In this document: positions 9,724-18,035 of the stretch, piece after piece
Layout: each line of letters opens with the position of its first letter
How positions within the stretch are numbered: position 1 is the first letter of the stretch
Assembly (NCBI GenBank): GCA_041395105.1
Contig: JAWLBB010000001.1
Coordinates: forward strand, 1,391,501-1,455,500
DNA: 64,000 nucleotides
Direction: 5' to 3'
DNA from: Opitutaceae bacterium
Lineage (GTDB): Bacteria; Verrucomicrobiota; Verrucomicrobiia; Opitutales; Opitutaceae
The notes under the pieces: model-generated
What the model saw: only the letters and a program-made list of their open reading frames with translations
Told to the model about the DNA's origin: nothing
Database searches by the model: none
Translations under genes and position numbers: made by a program

Positions 9724-10925
9724 AGGCGATGGACGATTCCGGAAAACCGCCATCCTCGGGAACCCCGTCTCCGAAAGGGGCGGCAGGTGAGTTGCCGGTG
9801 GACACCCCGGCCGTGGACATTGCCGTCCTTTCCCAATGGCAATTGATCCAGACGCGGTTCCGCCGGCACCGGGTGGCCGTGGTTGCGCTCTACCTTATCG
9901 TCTTTCTCTATTTCCTGGCGGTCTTTGCGGGTTTCTTTGCACCCTATTCGCAATACCGGAGGGATGCCGCCGATTCGTTTGCGCCGCCGCAAGTGCCCTT
10001 CTTCAGTCTGTCGGACGGGTTTTATTCGTATCGTTCAGTGCGACAGGAGGATCCGATCACCCTGAAGCGCACCTATCGGGTGGACCGGACCCGGAAGATC
10101 CCGCTCGGCTTCCTGGTCGAGGGCGACAGCCATTCATTTTTGGGCCTTTTCGAATCGCGCCTTCACTTCTTCGGCGTCGACCTGGAGAAATGGCGGTCGA
10201 CGGTCCATGATTCATCGGAGGCTCCGCCCTCGTTTCTTCTGCTCGGGGCGGACCGCTACGGACGGGACATCCTCAGCCGGGTGCTCCACGGCTCCCGCAT
10301 CAGCCTTTCGATCGGCCTGGTCTCCATCGTTATCACCTTCATGCTCGGATCCCTGATTGGAGGGATTTCCGGCTACGTCGGCGGGCGGGTCGACACCCTG
10401 ATCCAGCGGTTGATTGAGATCATCAACTCGTTTCCCCATCTTCCGCTCTGGATGGCGATCGCCGCGATCGTGCCGGGCACCTGGCCGCCGCTTCGTATCT
10501 ATTTTGCAATTACGATTGTACTCAGTCTGCTCAACTGGACGGGGCTGGCCCGGGTCGTTCGCGGCAAGATCCTCTCGCTGCGGGAAGAGGAATACGCGAT
10601 CGCGGCGCGCCTGCTGGGCGCGTCCCACTCCCGGGTTCTCTTTCGGCATCTCCTTCCCGGCTTCACCAGCCACATCATTGTCACCCTGACCTTGAGCATC
10701 CCGGGAATGATCCTTGGGGAGACGGCGCTGAGTTTTCTCGGATTGGGTCTGCGGCCGCCGATCGTCAGCTGGGGCGTCATGCTCCAGGATTGCCTGAATC
10801 TGCAGGTGGTGGCCGACTATCCCTGGCACCTGACGCCCGTCCTCTTCATCATCATCACCGTTTTGGCCTTCAATTTCCTCGGCGACGGCCTCCGCGATGC
10901 GGCCGATCCCTATTCGACGCGTTGA
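9720..10925 (+). CDS. DppC/OppC-type ABC transporter permease
   Basis: 401 residues. A cytoplasmic N-terminus is followed by the first helix at about 55-80, a long periplasmic insert (about 80-160), and the five-helix permease core with the cytoplasmic EAA loop REEEYAIAARLLGAS. This is the DppC partner of a DppB-type permease. Its ATG overlaps the stop of the upstream fused gene, so the products are probably made in equal amounts. An internal ATG three codons downstream is an alternative start. The needed DppD/DppF ATPase subunits are not encoded nearby. Confidence 0.9.
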   Translation: MKAMDDSGKPPSSGTPSPKGAAGELPVDTPAVDIAVLSQWQLIQTRFRRHRVAVVALYLIVFLYFLAVFAGFFAPYSQYRRDAADSFAPPQVPFFSLSDGFYSYRSVRQEDPITLKRTYRVDRTRKIPLGFLVEGDSHSFLGLFESRLHFFGVDLEKWRSTVHDSSEAPPSFLLLGADRYGRDILSRVLHGSRISLSIGLVSIVITFMLGSLIGGISGYVGGRVDTLIQRLIEIINSFPHLPLWMAIAAIVPGTWPPLRIYFAITIVLSLLNWTGLARVVRGKILSLREEEYAIAARLLGASHSRVLFRHLLPGFTSHIIVTLTLSIPGMILGETALSFLGLGLRPPIVSWGVMLQDCLNLQVVADYPWHLTPVLFIIITVLAFNFLGDGLRDAADPYSTR

Positions 10926-10987
10926 GGAAGGGGAACGCGGCACGGGGTCGGAACCGGAGGCGGGGGCCCGCGCTCCGGGGCGGTCGG

Positions 10988-11521
10988 TCAACTCTTTCCG
11001 ACGCCGACCGTCCCTGGCAGGAGGAGGTCCTTCTCCATCAGGTAATCGTCCATCAGGTAACCTCCGCCGATGTCGACGACGAGAGAGGTGCGGACAGTGA
11101 ATCCGCGGCGCCGGTAGGCGGCGATGGCCTTCGTGTTCTGCTTGTTGACCTGGAGGACGATCCGGTTGAAGCCGCGGCCGACCGCTTCAGCTTCGATCCA
11201 GCTGAGCAGCTTTTGACCGAGTCCGTGGCCGTGGAAGTCCGGGTCGAGATAGAGTTTGTGGAGCTTGGCCTCAGCCTGTCGGCCGCCCGGGCCGAAGGAG
11301 GCGAGCCCGATGAGATTCCCGTCCGACCAGAGCAGGGGGAAGGCGATCCCCGCCTCGAGTTCCGCTTCGAGGGTCGGGATGGCGTAGCCCCGTGCGAGCA
11401 TATAGTCGATCTGCCCTTCGGTGATGATGCCTGGGTAGTGGATTTTCCAGACACGTCGGGCCAGTGCGGCGAGAGCGGGGAGTTCGTCCCGTCGGGCATA
11501 GCGGATGGTCGTGGTGCTCAT
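10988..11521 (-). CDS. GNAT-family N-acetyltransferase
   Basis: 177 residues with a complete GNAT fold. The acetyl-CoA-binding motif A is visible as PDFHGHGLGQKLL (about 100-112), and motif B follows as VNKQNTKAIAAYRRRGF near 132-148. GNAT enzymes move an acetyl group from acetyl-CoA to an amine on a small molecule or protein N-terminus; this one is close to the RimI-like branch. The ATG at 11521 is preferred because the family fold starts there; a longer in-frame ORF adds 20 residues. It stands alone between opposing transcription units, and the substrate cannot be told. Confidence 0.85.
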   Translation of the reverse strand: MSTTTIRYARRDELPALAALARRVWKIHYPGIITEGQIDYMLARGYAIPTLEAELEAGIAFPLLWSDGNLIGLASFGPGGRQAEAKLHKLYLDPDFHGHGLGQKLLSWIEAEAVGRGFNRIVLQVNKQNTKAIAAYRRRGFTVRTSLVVDIGGGYLMDDYLMEKDLLLPGTVGVGKS

Positions 11522-11585
11522 GCGGGCCGTGGAGATCGGAGAACGTGATGGGTTGAGGGGTGGGAAGGATCGGTCATCCACGCCT

Positions 11586-11604
11586 CACGAATCAACACGA
11601 ATGC
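11586..11604. repeat. Dispersed short repeat, ACGAATC-n-ACACGAAT type
   Basis: The stretch CACGAATCAACACGAATGC lies in the gap upstream of the GNAT gene. Related copies occur at 22291-22383 and 60297-60328, always in gaps between genes. It looks like a member of a short dispersed intergenic repeat family. Confidence 0.5.
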
Positions 11605-11698
11605 CGGATGGAAAGCCGGATTTCCTGCGGGTTGGTCCGGGAGAGCGGCCCTCCGGCCGGCCCGGAACCCGGGATCATGCGGCCGCTCCGCCCCGGTC

Positions 11699-12715
11699 TC
11701 ACTCTTCCACGTAGACTGGCATGCCGATCCAGGAAGCTTTGGAAAAGGTGGCGGCATTCCAGTTGGCGAGGCGGAAACAGCCATGGGATTCGGTCCGGCC
11801 GACTTTCTCGGGTTCGGGGGTTCCGTGAATGCCGTAACCGGGAAGGCTGAGGCCCACCCAGGCCACTCCGACCGGGTTGTTCGGTCCGGGCGGAATCATG
11901 AGTTTGCGCTTCAATTGGCGTGCCTCGGCCGACTCCGGGAACACGTCCGGGTCAAAGGTGTAATTGGGGTCGGTCGCGATGACCTTGACCTCGATCCGGC
12001 CAACCGGTCGCTTTTCCACCCTTTGGGCGATACTGCAGGGGAAGTGCATCAGGAGCCGGCCCTGCTCATCGTAGGCCTGGAGGGTCTTGCCTCCGAGATG
12101 GATGAGGGCCGTGGCGATCTTCACCGGACTCTCCTCCCGGGCTGCATCCGGGATCGAGAGGGCGGTTCCAGGAGGAACCTCATTCCAGTCGACAGACGGA
12201 TTCAGTCGGCGGATGAGGTTGGGATGGGCATGGCCGCGTTCGGCGGCCATTTCAAGAATGGAAGCGTAGCCGAGATGTTCCATTTCGGACTTTTCCAGCC
12301 AGGTTCCGGGGACCGGATGGAGGGCGGCAAGATCTTCCTCCTGCACGGTGATCGTGGTCAGGGCCGGTCGGGTCAGGATGAGTTTCTGTCGGGTGGCATA
12401 GTCGAGTTCGCCGTTCACCCGCAGGTAGTTGGCCTGTTGAAAGGCCTTGAGGGCCGCCTGGGTCTGGGCACCGTAGACCCCGTCGATGGACCCGGAGGAA
12501 ATGCTGCGGCGGCAGAGGGCGATCTGGGCCTCAAGCAGATCGGCAACCGGTCCGGGCTGGAAGGTTTTGCTGGCGGCCGGCGGGGGAGAGGGCAGCGGTG
12601 GTGGGGGCTTGAACTCGATCCGGTCTTGGGCGGAAGCGGCGATCGCGGTGCCGGCGAGTCCTGCAAGGAATCCTGCCAGTGCCCGGTATGAACTGTTCTT
12701 CCGAGAAATCAACAT
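11699..12715 (-). CDS. L,D-transpeptidase (YkuD) with peptidoglycan-binding domain
   Basis: 338 residues. A signal peptide (about 1-30, ending near ASA-Q) is followed by a proline-rich linker, a PG_binding_1 domain (about 55-110, with GVYGAQTQAALKAFQ) and a C-terminal YkuD domain. The catalytic block is visible as HGTPEPEKVGRTESHGCFRL, giving the conserved His and SHGC cysteine. Such enzymes make 3-3 crosslinks in peptidoglycan or attach proteins to it in the periplasm. The last pair of residues is two glutamates, so the domain is complete. The ATG at 12715 precedes a good signal peptide; the upstream extension is Arg/Ser-rich and non-native. Confidence 0.9.
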   Translation of the reverse strand: MLISRKNSSYRALAGFLAGLAGTAIAASAQDRIEFKPPPPLPSPPPAASKTFQPGPVADLLEAQIALCRRSISSGSIDGVYGAQTQAALKAFQQANYLRVNGELDYATRQKLILTRPALTTITVQEEDLAALHPVPGTWLEKSEMEHLGYASILEMAAERGHAHPNLIRRLNPSVDWNEVPPGTALSIPDAAREESPVKIATALIHLGGKTLQAYDEQGRLLMHFPCSIAQRVEKRPVGRIEVKVIATDPNYTFDPDVFPESAEARQLKRKLMIPPGPNNPVGVAWVGLSLPGYGIHGTPEPEKVGRTESHGCFRLANWNAATFSKASWIGMPVYVEE

Positions 12716-12797
12716 CCCGATGATGGGGTGAAAACCGAAGGAAAGTCGATCCCTGATGGAACGACTCCCGGGCAGGGCATGCCCGGCGGCGCGGCGG

Positions 12798-13052
12798 TCA
12801 ACGGACCGGACGGAGCATCTTGAGCGTGCGGGCGATCGACCGGTCGATCGCCTCCCACTCGAGCGTGATATGCTCGATGGCGGGGGAGGCCACATCTTCG
12901 GGGAGATCGCGGACGCTCATCAGTTCCGACCAGACATGGTCGCGACGGCGCTTGAGCCGGCGAAGGACTTTGACGAAGCGGGCGCGGGTCCCGGCTTTCA
13001 GGTGGCTGATCCGTTTGTCGAGGATGAAGAGTTTTAGGTCGATGAATCTCAT
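12798..13052 (-). CDS. Small helical hypothetical protein
   Basis: 84 residues, very basic in the first half (KRRR cluster) and predicted almost wholly helical, possibly a coiled coil. It has no signal peptide or recognised motif. It lies on the same strand as the L,D-transpeptidase gene, about 80 bp upstream of it. The start at 13052 (MRFIDLKLF) is chosen over one six codons upstream because it gives a clean amphipathic N-terminus. Coding status is likely from codon pattern and lack of a better overlapping frame, but no function is proposed. Confidence 0.5.
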   Translation of the reverse strand: MRFIDLKLFILDKRISHLKAGTRARFVKVLRRLKRRRDHVWSELMSVRDLPEDVASPAIEHITLEWEAIDRSIARTLKMLRPVR

Positions 13053-13265
13053 GGTGTTCGCGATGAGCAATGCATCAACAATGCCAGCCGGCTTCAGGAT
13101 TGGACTTTCGACCGCCCAGGGGCGGCATTTACAGGTTTTTCATACCTTCGGCCTTTGCCTCGGGGGTGGCCTGCCGGAGCTTCTGTCGCCAAGCCGGCAG
13201 GAAACGTCGGCCATGGGTGCTTTTTGCCGCCCTGGTGTGGTATCCGCGGCAATTGCCAGAACACA

Positions 13266-14453
13266 CTAGATGACCGGGCGGTCGGAGAGGGCCCGATCGA
13301 TCGGGGCATGTTTGCCGGACCAGAGACGTTTGGCCGTCCAGTCCTCGGCGTTGGCCGACCAGAAGGGCTGGTCCGCCGCGAGGCCGAGAGGCAGTAAAAC
13401 CGCGGAGGCCAGGTAAAGACTGCCGGTGGAGATATAGTTTTCCCCGATGGTGCTCTGGTTCCCGCAAAACCCGATCCGGAGCCAGCCGTTTTCGTCGTAG
13501 GTGCCGGAGGCGCTCAACATCCGATCCATGACGGCAGTCAGGGCGGAGCGGACCTGACCCGGTTTGAGTTCCTTGGGAAGGCTGGATTTCTGGGCCAGCT
13601 GCGCCAGAAGCTGGAGGGATCCCGTGCGGTAGGCGAGGGAACGGCCGAGGGGTGGGAAGGTGGCTTCCGGGGAAATCAGGTGTTCGAGGTGGACGGCACA
13701 GCGTTGGGCCCGTTTGAGGACGATCTTTGGGTACTCGGGTGAGATCCATTCGCGGACGCGCCCGACTTCGCCGAAGATGTCCAGGAGCATTGGGTGGATG
13801 ACAAAGCTGTTGTAATAGTCGAGGTGGAAGACGGGTCCATCGCTGTAGAGGCCGTCCCCCCGGTACCATTGCTCGTGCTGGCGAATTGCGTATTCAATTC
13901 GGACCGGCTCCCACCTGGAATCGAGCCGGTGCAGGGCGGCTTCGATCATCGCGGGGAAAAGGAGCCAGTTGTTGAAGCCCGGGGCGATACCGCGGGTGGA
14001 CTGGAGGGCCTTGGAAAGATCGTACCGGCCCTTTTCGGGCAGCTTCTGGACCAATTGAACGGGCGCACGGACAAGACTCTGGGCCAGAAAGGCGGCGTCG
14101 ACGAGTGGCTGACCGTATTCCGTGAAATTGCAGAAATCGGGCGATGCCGGATTGGTGATGGCGACAATGGCCTTGCGGGCGAGTTCCCGGTAACGACTTT
14201 GCGATTCCTTTTCCGGGCCTTCGGGCAGATTCTCAAGCTCCAGCCACGGGGCGATACCCGCGAGGAGGCGACCGACCGCCTCGAGGTGGGTCACCTGCTC
14301 CCTGGCGACTCCCTGGGCATGCTGTTCGACCGGCATCTTCTCATGCAGCTTGCCTTCAGCGGCGGCTTCGAGGACGGCAGAGGCCATGCGCTGGAGGTGA
14401 TCCAGCCATTTCTGCCGATCCGACGGGCTTTTCTGGGTTTGGGCGTCGCTCAT
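13266..14453 (-). CDS. DUF2264 domain protein
   Basis: 395 residues with no signal peptide, so cytoplasmic. It matches the DUF2264 family: the N-terminal part has an NPASPDFCNF segment, the middle has GFNNWLLFPAMIEAAL and DGLYSDGPVFHLDYYNSFVI, and the C-terminus has the NENYIS-like segment GENYISTGSLYLAS. The family is an alpha/alpha-barrel type related to polysaccharide lyase and hydrolase folds and often sits near sugar-use genes; its reaction is unproven. The gene stands alone, divergent from an ABC ATPase gene 136 bp away. Confidence 0.85.
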   Translation of the reverse strand: MSDAQTQKSPSDRQKWLDHLQRMASAVLEAAAEGKLHEKMPVEQHAQGVAREQVTHLEAVGRLLAGIAPWLELENLPEGPEKESQSRYRELARKAIVAITNPASPDFCNFTEYGQPLVDAAFLAQSLVRAPVQLVQKLPEKGRYDLSKALQSTRGIAPGFNNWLLFPAMIEAALHRLDSRWEPVRIEYAIRQHEQWYRGDGLYSDGPVFHLDYYNSFVIHPMLLDIFGEVGRVREWISPEYPKIVLKRAQRCAVHLEHLISPEATFPPLGRSLAYRTGSLQLLAQLAQKSSLPKELKPGQVRSALTAVMDRMLSASGTYDENGWLRIGFCGNQSTIGENYISTGSLYLASAVLLPLGLAADQPFWSANAEDWTAKRLWSGKHAPIDRALSDRPVI

Positions 14454-14589
14454 TGGGTTGCTCAGGGGTACATATCGGAAAAACCGGGCCGGACTGGAAG
14501 TTTTCCTCAGGGCCGGCGTGCCGCAGATTCGGGCCGGCGACGACCCGGGCGCCGCGTTCGATCCCCGATTTGTTCCTGCGGGAGGTGCC

Positions 14590-15474
14590 ATGCGTCGCGG
14601 CCCCCTCTGCCAAAACGGCGCATTTCATCACTTGCAAGAAAGTTTCTTACGGCTGGACGGCAACGCGCCGGGATCAATAGTCGGGGGTGTGCCGGCGAAA
14701 GTCCCAGTCATCGATCTTCAGGGGGTCACCGTGGTCCGCGACGCCCGGATTCTCTCGGATATCCATTGGACGGTGGGCCGGGGTGAACATTGGGCGATTC
14801 TTGGGGCGAACGGTTCCGGCAAGACTTCCCTGCTCAGCATCCTTTCCGGCTACCTGACTCCGAGCGAAGGAATCGTCCGGGTCTGTGGGCAGACCTACGG
14901 GGAGGTGGACTGGCGTGAGCTGCGCAAACGTTTCGGGGTGGTCAGCAGCACGATCCGTCAGGCGATTGAACCGGCCGAGCCGGCGGATGAAATCGTGATC
15001 AGCGGACGCGAAGCAATCATCAATTACTGGGGCAGTCCGACCGGGGCGGAGAAGCGGCGGGCACGGAAGATCCTGGCGGATCTGGAATGTCTTTATCTGG
15101 CAGACCGGACCTGGCGGGTGCTTTCGCAAGGGGAACGCCAGCGGGTCCTGATCGGAAGGGCCTTGATGGCCGAGTTGGACCTCCTGATTCTGGACGAACC
15201 CTGTGCCGGTCTCGATCCGGTCGCGCGGGAGAGTTTTCTGCAGTCCGTGCACCGATTGGTCCGCAAGCCGGATGCCCCGACCGTCCTGCTGGTCACGCAC
15301 CACGTGGAAGAGATCCCTCCCGCCTTCACCCATGTCCTGCTGCTGAAACACGGAAGGGTCCTTGCGGCAGGGAGGAAGTGGACCATCCTCACCGACGACC
15401 TGCTTTCCCAAGCCTTCGACGCCCGTGTCACCCTGACCCGGAAGCGGGGACGTTGTCAGATTAAGCTGGGCTGA
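14590..15474 (+). CDS. ABC transporter ATPase, ModF-like
   Basis: 294 residues. A single ABC cassette has Walker A GANGSGKTS, signature LSQGERQRV and Walker B LLILDEPCAGLD, followed by the H-loop VTHHVEEI. Sequence and length resemble the ModF/YlmA group of stand-alone ATPases. No permease or binding-protein gene is adjacent. The start is uncertain: ATG 14590 has a good GGGAGG site six bases upstream, but the conserved region begins only at about residue 37, so GTG 14689 is possible. Role unknown; likely cytoplasmic, energising a separately encoded transporter or acting on ribosomes or nucleic acid. Confidence 0.82.
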   Translation: MRRGPLCQNGAFHHLQESFLRLDGNAPGSIVGGVPAKVPVIDLQGVTVVRDARILSDIHWTVGRGEHWAILGANGSGKTSLLSILSGYLTPSEGIVRVCGQTYGEVDWRELRKRFGVVSSTIRQAIEPAEPADEIVISGREAIINYWGSPTGAEKRRARKILADLECLYLADRTWRVLSQGERQRVLIGRALMAELDLLILDEPCAGLDPVARESFLQSVHRLVRKPDAPTVLLVTHHVEEIPPAFTHVLLLKHGRVLAAGRKWTILTDDLLSQAFDARVTLTRKRGRCQIKLG

Positions 15475-15665
15475 ACCGGTCGGGCGGACAAGAGGTCGGC
15501 GGTCAGTCGATCCGACGGTGGACCGAGAACCAATGCGCCTCTTTCGGAAAGTTTCTTCAGCCACTCGAACGGATGCGGGCAGGGGTGGGTTTCACCAAAG
15601 CCCCGCCGGTGTCAGGCTGACCTTGGAATGAACCTGTTCCCCTTTGCGGATCGGAGAGTGCGGTC

Positions 15666-16733
15666 ATGACGAAGAAAGAACGTTTCCTGGCCTTTGCGCG
15701 ATTTGAACCGGTCGACCGGGTCCCCCGGCGGGCCACTTATGTGGACGACCTCAGGGAGCGGATGACGCGGGTTCTCGGTCAGGCTCCGGACCTTTATTTC
15801 GACATGGATACCGGTCATGGGGCCGGCCTGAATCCACCGGAGGGTTTCGAGTTTCCCGATTACGCGATCTACCACCCGGACTTCGAAGTGGGGAAGGGCG
15901 GATTCACCGTGGATCGCAATGGTTGCGGGCACCTCAGCACGGGATTTTATCACTTCACCAAGTACATCAGCCCGCTGCGTCACGCCACCCGCTTCGAGGA
16001 GATCGAAAACTACCCGATCGCCAGCAATGCCGATTGGCTGGACGATGAGATGCTGGCGGCCAGGCGGCGGGCGGAAGCTGAGGGCACCTACACCCAGATC
16101 TTCGTCGGCCATATGTATGAGAATGCCTGGCAGGTGCGCGGATATGAGGAATTCCTGATGGATCTCCTGACCGATCGGGAGTGGGCGGAGTGTCTGCTCG
16201 ACCGGTTCTGCGACAACAATCTGCGAACCGCGGTGGCGGCCGCCCGGGCCGGGTATGATTGCATCGGGACCGGAGATGACGTGGCCAATCAAAACACCCT
16301 GATGTTCCAGCCGGATCTCTGGCGGACGGTCATGAAACCACGCTGGGCCAAGGTCATCGCGGCGGCGCGGGCCATCAAACCCGATATCCAGGTCTGGTAC
16401 CATTCCGACGGAAACCTGACGCCGATACTCGATGATCTGGTTGAGATCGGCATCACCATCCTCAATCCGGTCCAGCCCGAGTGCATGGATCCCGTGGCGG
16501 TGCGCAAGCGTTTTGGCCGGCGCCTGGCCTTTGACGGCTGTGTCGGGACACAGACGACGTTCCCTTTCGGGACGCCAGGGGAAATGCGACAGTGCGTCCG
16601 CGACCTGGCCGACGTCCTGGAGGCCGGGAAAGGCGGCCTCATGCTCTCGCCCACCCATGTGCTTGAACCCGAGGTGCCGCCGGAGAACGTGAGGGCCTTT
16701 TTCGAAGGGTGTGACGCCCTGGTCTACGATTGA
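15666..16733 (+). CDS. Uroporphyrinogen decarboxylase-like protein (UroD family)
   Basis: 355 residues, a full-length URO-D (PF01208-type) TIM barrel. It begins with the typical MTKKERFLAFARFEPVDRVP. It carries DCIGTGDDVANQ and WYHSDGNLTPILDDL, the segments that form the active-site end in this family. Such non-haem paralogues are usually methyltransferases that move methyl groups to or from corrinoid proteins or thiols (MtaA/CmuA type), but others are uncharacterised. It is the first gene of a run with a Tat-exported aldo/keto reductase and a second UroD-like protein. Not the haem-pathway HemE; the substrate is unknown. Confidence 0.85.
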   Translation: MTKKERFLAFARFEPVDRVPRRATYVDDLRERMTRVLGQAPDLYFDMDTGHGAGLNPPEGFEFPDYAIYHPDFEVGKGGFTVDRNGCGHLSTGFYHFTKYISPLRHATRFEEIENYPIASNADWLDDEMLAARRRAEAEGTYTQIFVGHMYENAWQVRGYEEFLMDLLTDREWAECLLDRFCDNNLRTAVAAARAGYDCIGTGDDVANQNTLMFQPDLWRTVMKPRWAKVIAAARAIKPDIQVWYHSDGNLTPILDDLVEIGITILNPVQPECMDPVAVRKRFGRRLAFDGCVGTQTTFPFGTPGEMRQCVRDLADVLEAGKGGLMLSPTHVLEPEVPPENVRAFFEGCDALVYD

Positions 16734-16747
16734 AGGCTTTCAGGCAA

Positions 16748-16777
16748 TTGCTTGACCCTATTCGCACCGGTTATAAT
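16748..16777 (+). promoter_or_regulatory. Predicted sigma-70 promoter for the aldo/keto reductase gene
   Basis: A perfect -10 box TATAAT (16772-16777) lies 18 bp after TTGCTT (16748-16753). A TTGACC at 16752 overlaps it but gives only a 14-bp spacer. The predicted start of transcription is near 16784, about 75 bp before the ATG at 16859. It implies that this gene is not simply read through from the upstream UroD-like gene. Confidence 0.55.
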
Positions 16778-16858
16778 TGAACCCTTGAAAACCTTTGGGG
16801 TGAACCGGCGGGATTCTTCCGGCAAGGTCATCCGGTCCACCTGCAACCACCACCTGCC

Positions 16859-17935
16859 ATGAACAAGGAAACCTCTGGATCGGATCGGGCGATGAGTCGT
16901 CGCCAGTTTATCGGGGCGGGCGTCGCCACCACGGTGGCGCTGACCGCCGGACGGGCCGTCGGCGCGGAGCCTTCAGCGGGAGAGCCGACCCGGGACTCCG
17001 GCCTGCTCCCCTACAATCCACGCACCCACCGGGCCATGCCGACCCGCAACCTTGGTCGAACGGGGTTCCGGACGGGCATCTTCAGCCTCGGTTGCCAGGC
17101 TGCCATCGAGAAGAAGGGAAACGCCGATCAGGCGGTTGAGATCATCCATCGTGCCCTTGATCTCGGTGTCAACTACCTGGATACATCCCACGTTTACGGG
17201 GGAGGAGCCAGCGAGACCCATGTCGGGCTTGTCATGCGGGAACGAAGGAAGGAGGCCTTTCTGGCAACCAAGACCGGTCGGCGCGATCGGGAGGGAGCCC
17301 TGGAGGAATTCGCGATCAGCCTTGAGCGGCTCCAGACGGACCATGTGGATCTTTACCAGCTGCACAACGTTCAGACGATGGAGCAGCTTGACCAGATCTT
17401 CGCTCCGGATGGGGCGATTCATGCGTTTGAGCAACTGAAGAAGGAGGGACGCACGCTTTTTGTGGGCATCACCGGGCACTTCGAGCCAAATGTCCTGCGG
17501 GAGGCGATCAATCGCTATCCCTTCGACTGCATCCTCATGGCGATGAATGCGGCGGACCGGCACTACCTGAGTTTCATCGAGCATCTCTTGCCGTTCGCTT
17601 TGGAGAAGGAGATGGGCATCATTGGCATGAAGGTCGCGACCCGCGGTCGAGTCCTGTCGGAATGGGTACCCGGACCGCTCGAGGATCAACCGGAACGCAT
17701 GCGGACGGCCCGACCGGGCACCCTGACCATGGAGGAAGCCCTGCGCTACAACATGTCACTTCCAGTCAGCACCAATATCGTCGGAGTGGACAACGTGGAA
17801 CAGCTGGAGGAGAATCTGGCCACCGCTTCAGGTTTCACTCCGCTGAGCCCGGGTGAGATGGCGGCGCTCGAGGAACGCACCCTGCCGATCGTCCGGCAGG
17901 CGCTCTATTTCCGCCGTTGGGAATTGGGAGCCTGA
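16859..17935 (+). CDS. Tat-exported aldo/keto reductase
   Basis: 358 residues. The N-terminus has a twin-arginine signal (MSRRQFIGAG, residues 13-22) followed by a hydrophobic stretch to about residue 40 and a likely cleavage after AVGA. The rest is an aldo/keto reductase barrel with the catalytic Asp and Tyr in YLDTSHVYGGG, the Lys in LATKTG and the His in LYQLHNV. These enzymes reduce carbonyls with NADPH; export by Tat implies folding in the cytoplasm and work in the periplasm. It is flanked by UroD-like genes. A promoter with TATAAT is visible upstream. Physiological substrate unknown. Confidence 0.9.
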   Translation: MNKETSGSDRAMSRRQFIGAGVATTVALTAGRAVGAEPSAGEPTRDSGLLPYNPRTHRAMPTRNLGRTGFRTGIFSLGCQAAIEKKGNADQAVEIIHRALDLGVNYLDTSHVYGGGASETHVGLVMRERRKEAFLATKTGRRDREGALEEFAISLERLQTDHVDLYQLHNVQTMEQLDQIFAPDGAIHAFEQLKKEGRTLFVGITGHFEPNVLREAINRYPFDCILMAMNAADRHYLSFIEHLLPFALEKEMGIIGMKVATRGRVLSEWVPGPLEDQPERMRTARPGTLTMEEALRYNMSLPVSTNIVGVDNVEQLEENLATASGFTPLSPGEMAALEERTLPIVRQALYFRRWELGA

Positions 17936-18035
17936 ACCGGGGCCTGCCGTCCGGGGATCGAACCGCATTCCGGACCACACCTGCAGGCTTGGAATCCCGG
18001 CCGGTTTGGTCCAGCTTCGCTGCTCCAGACCGGCC

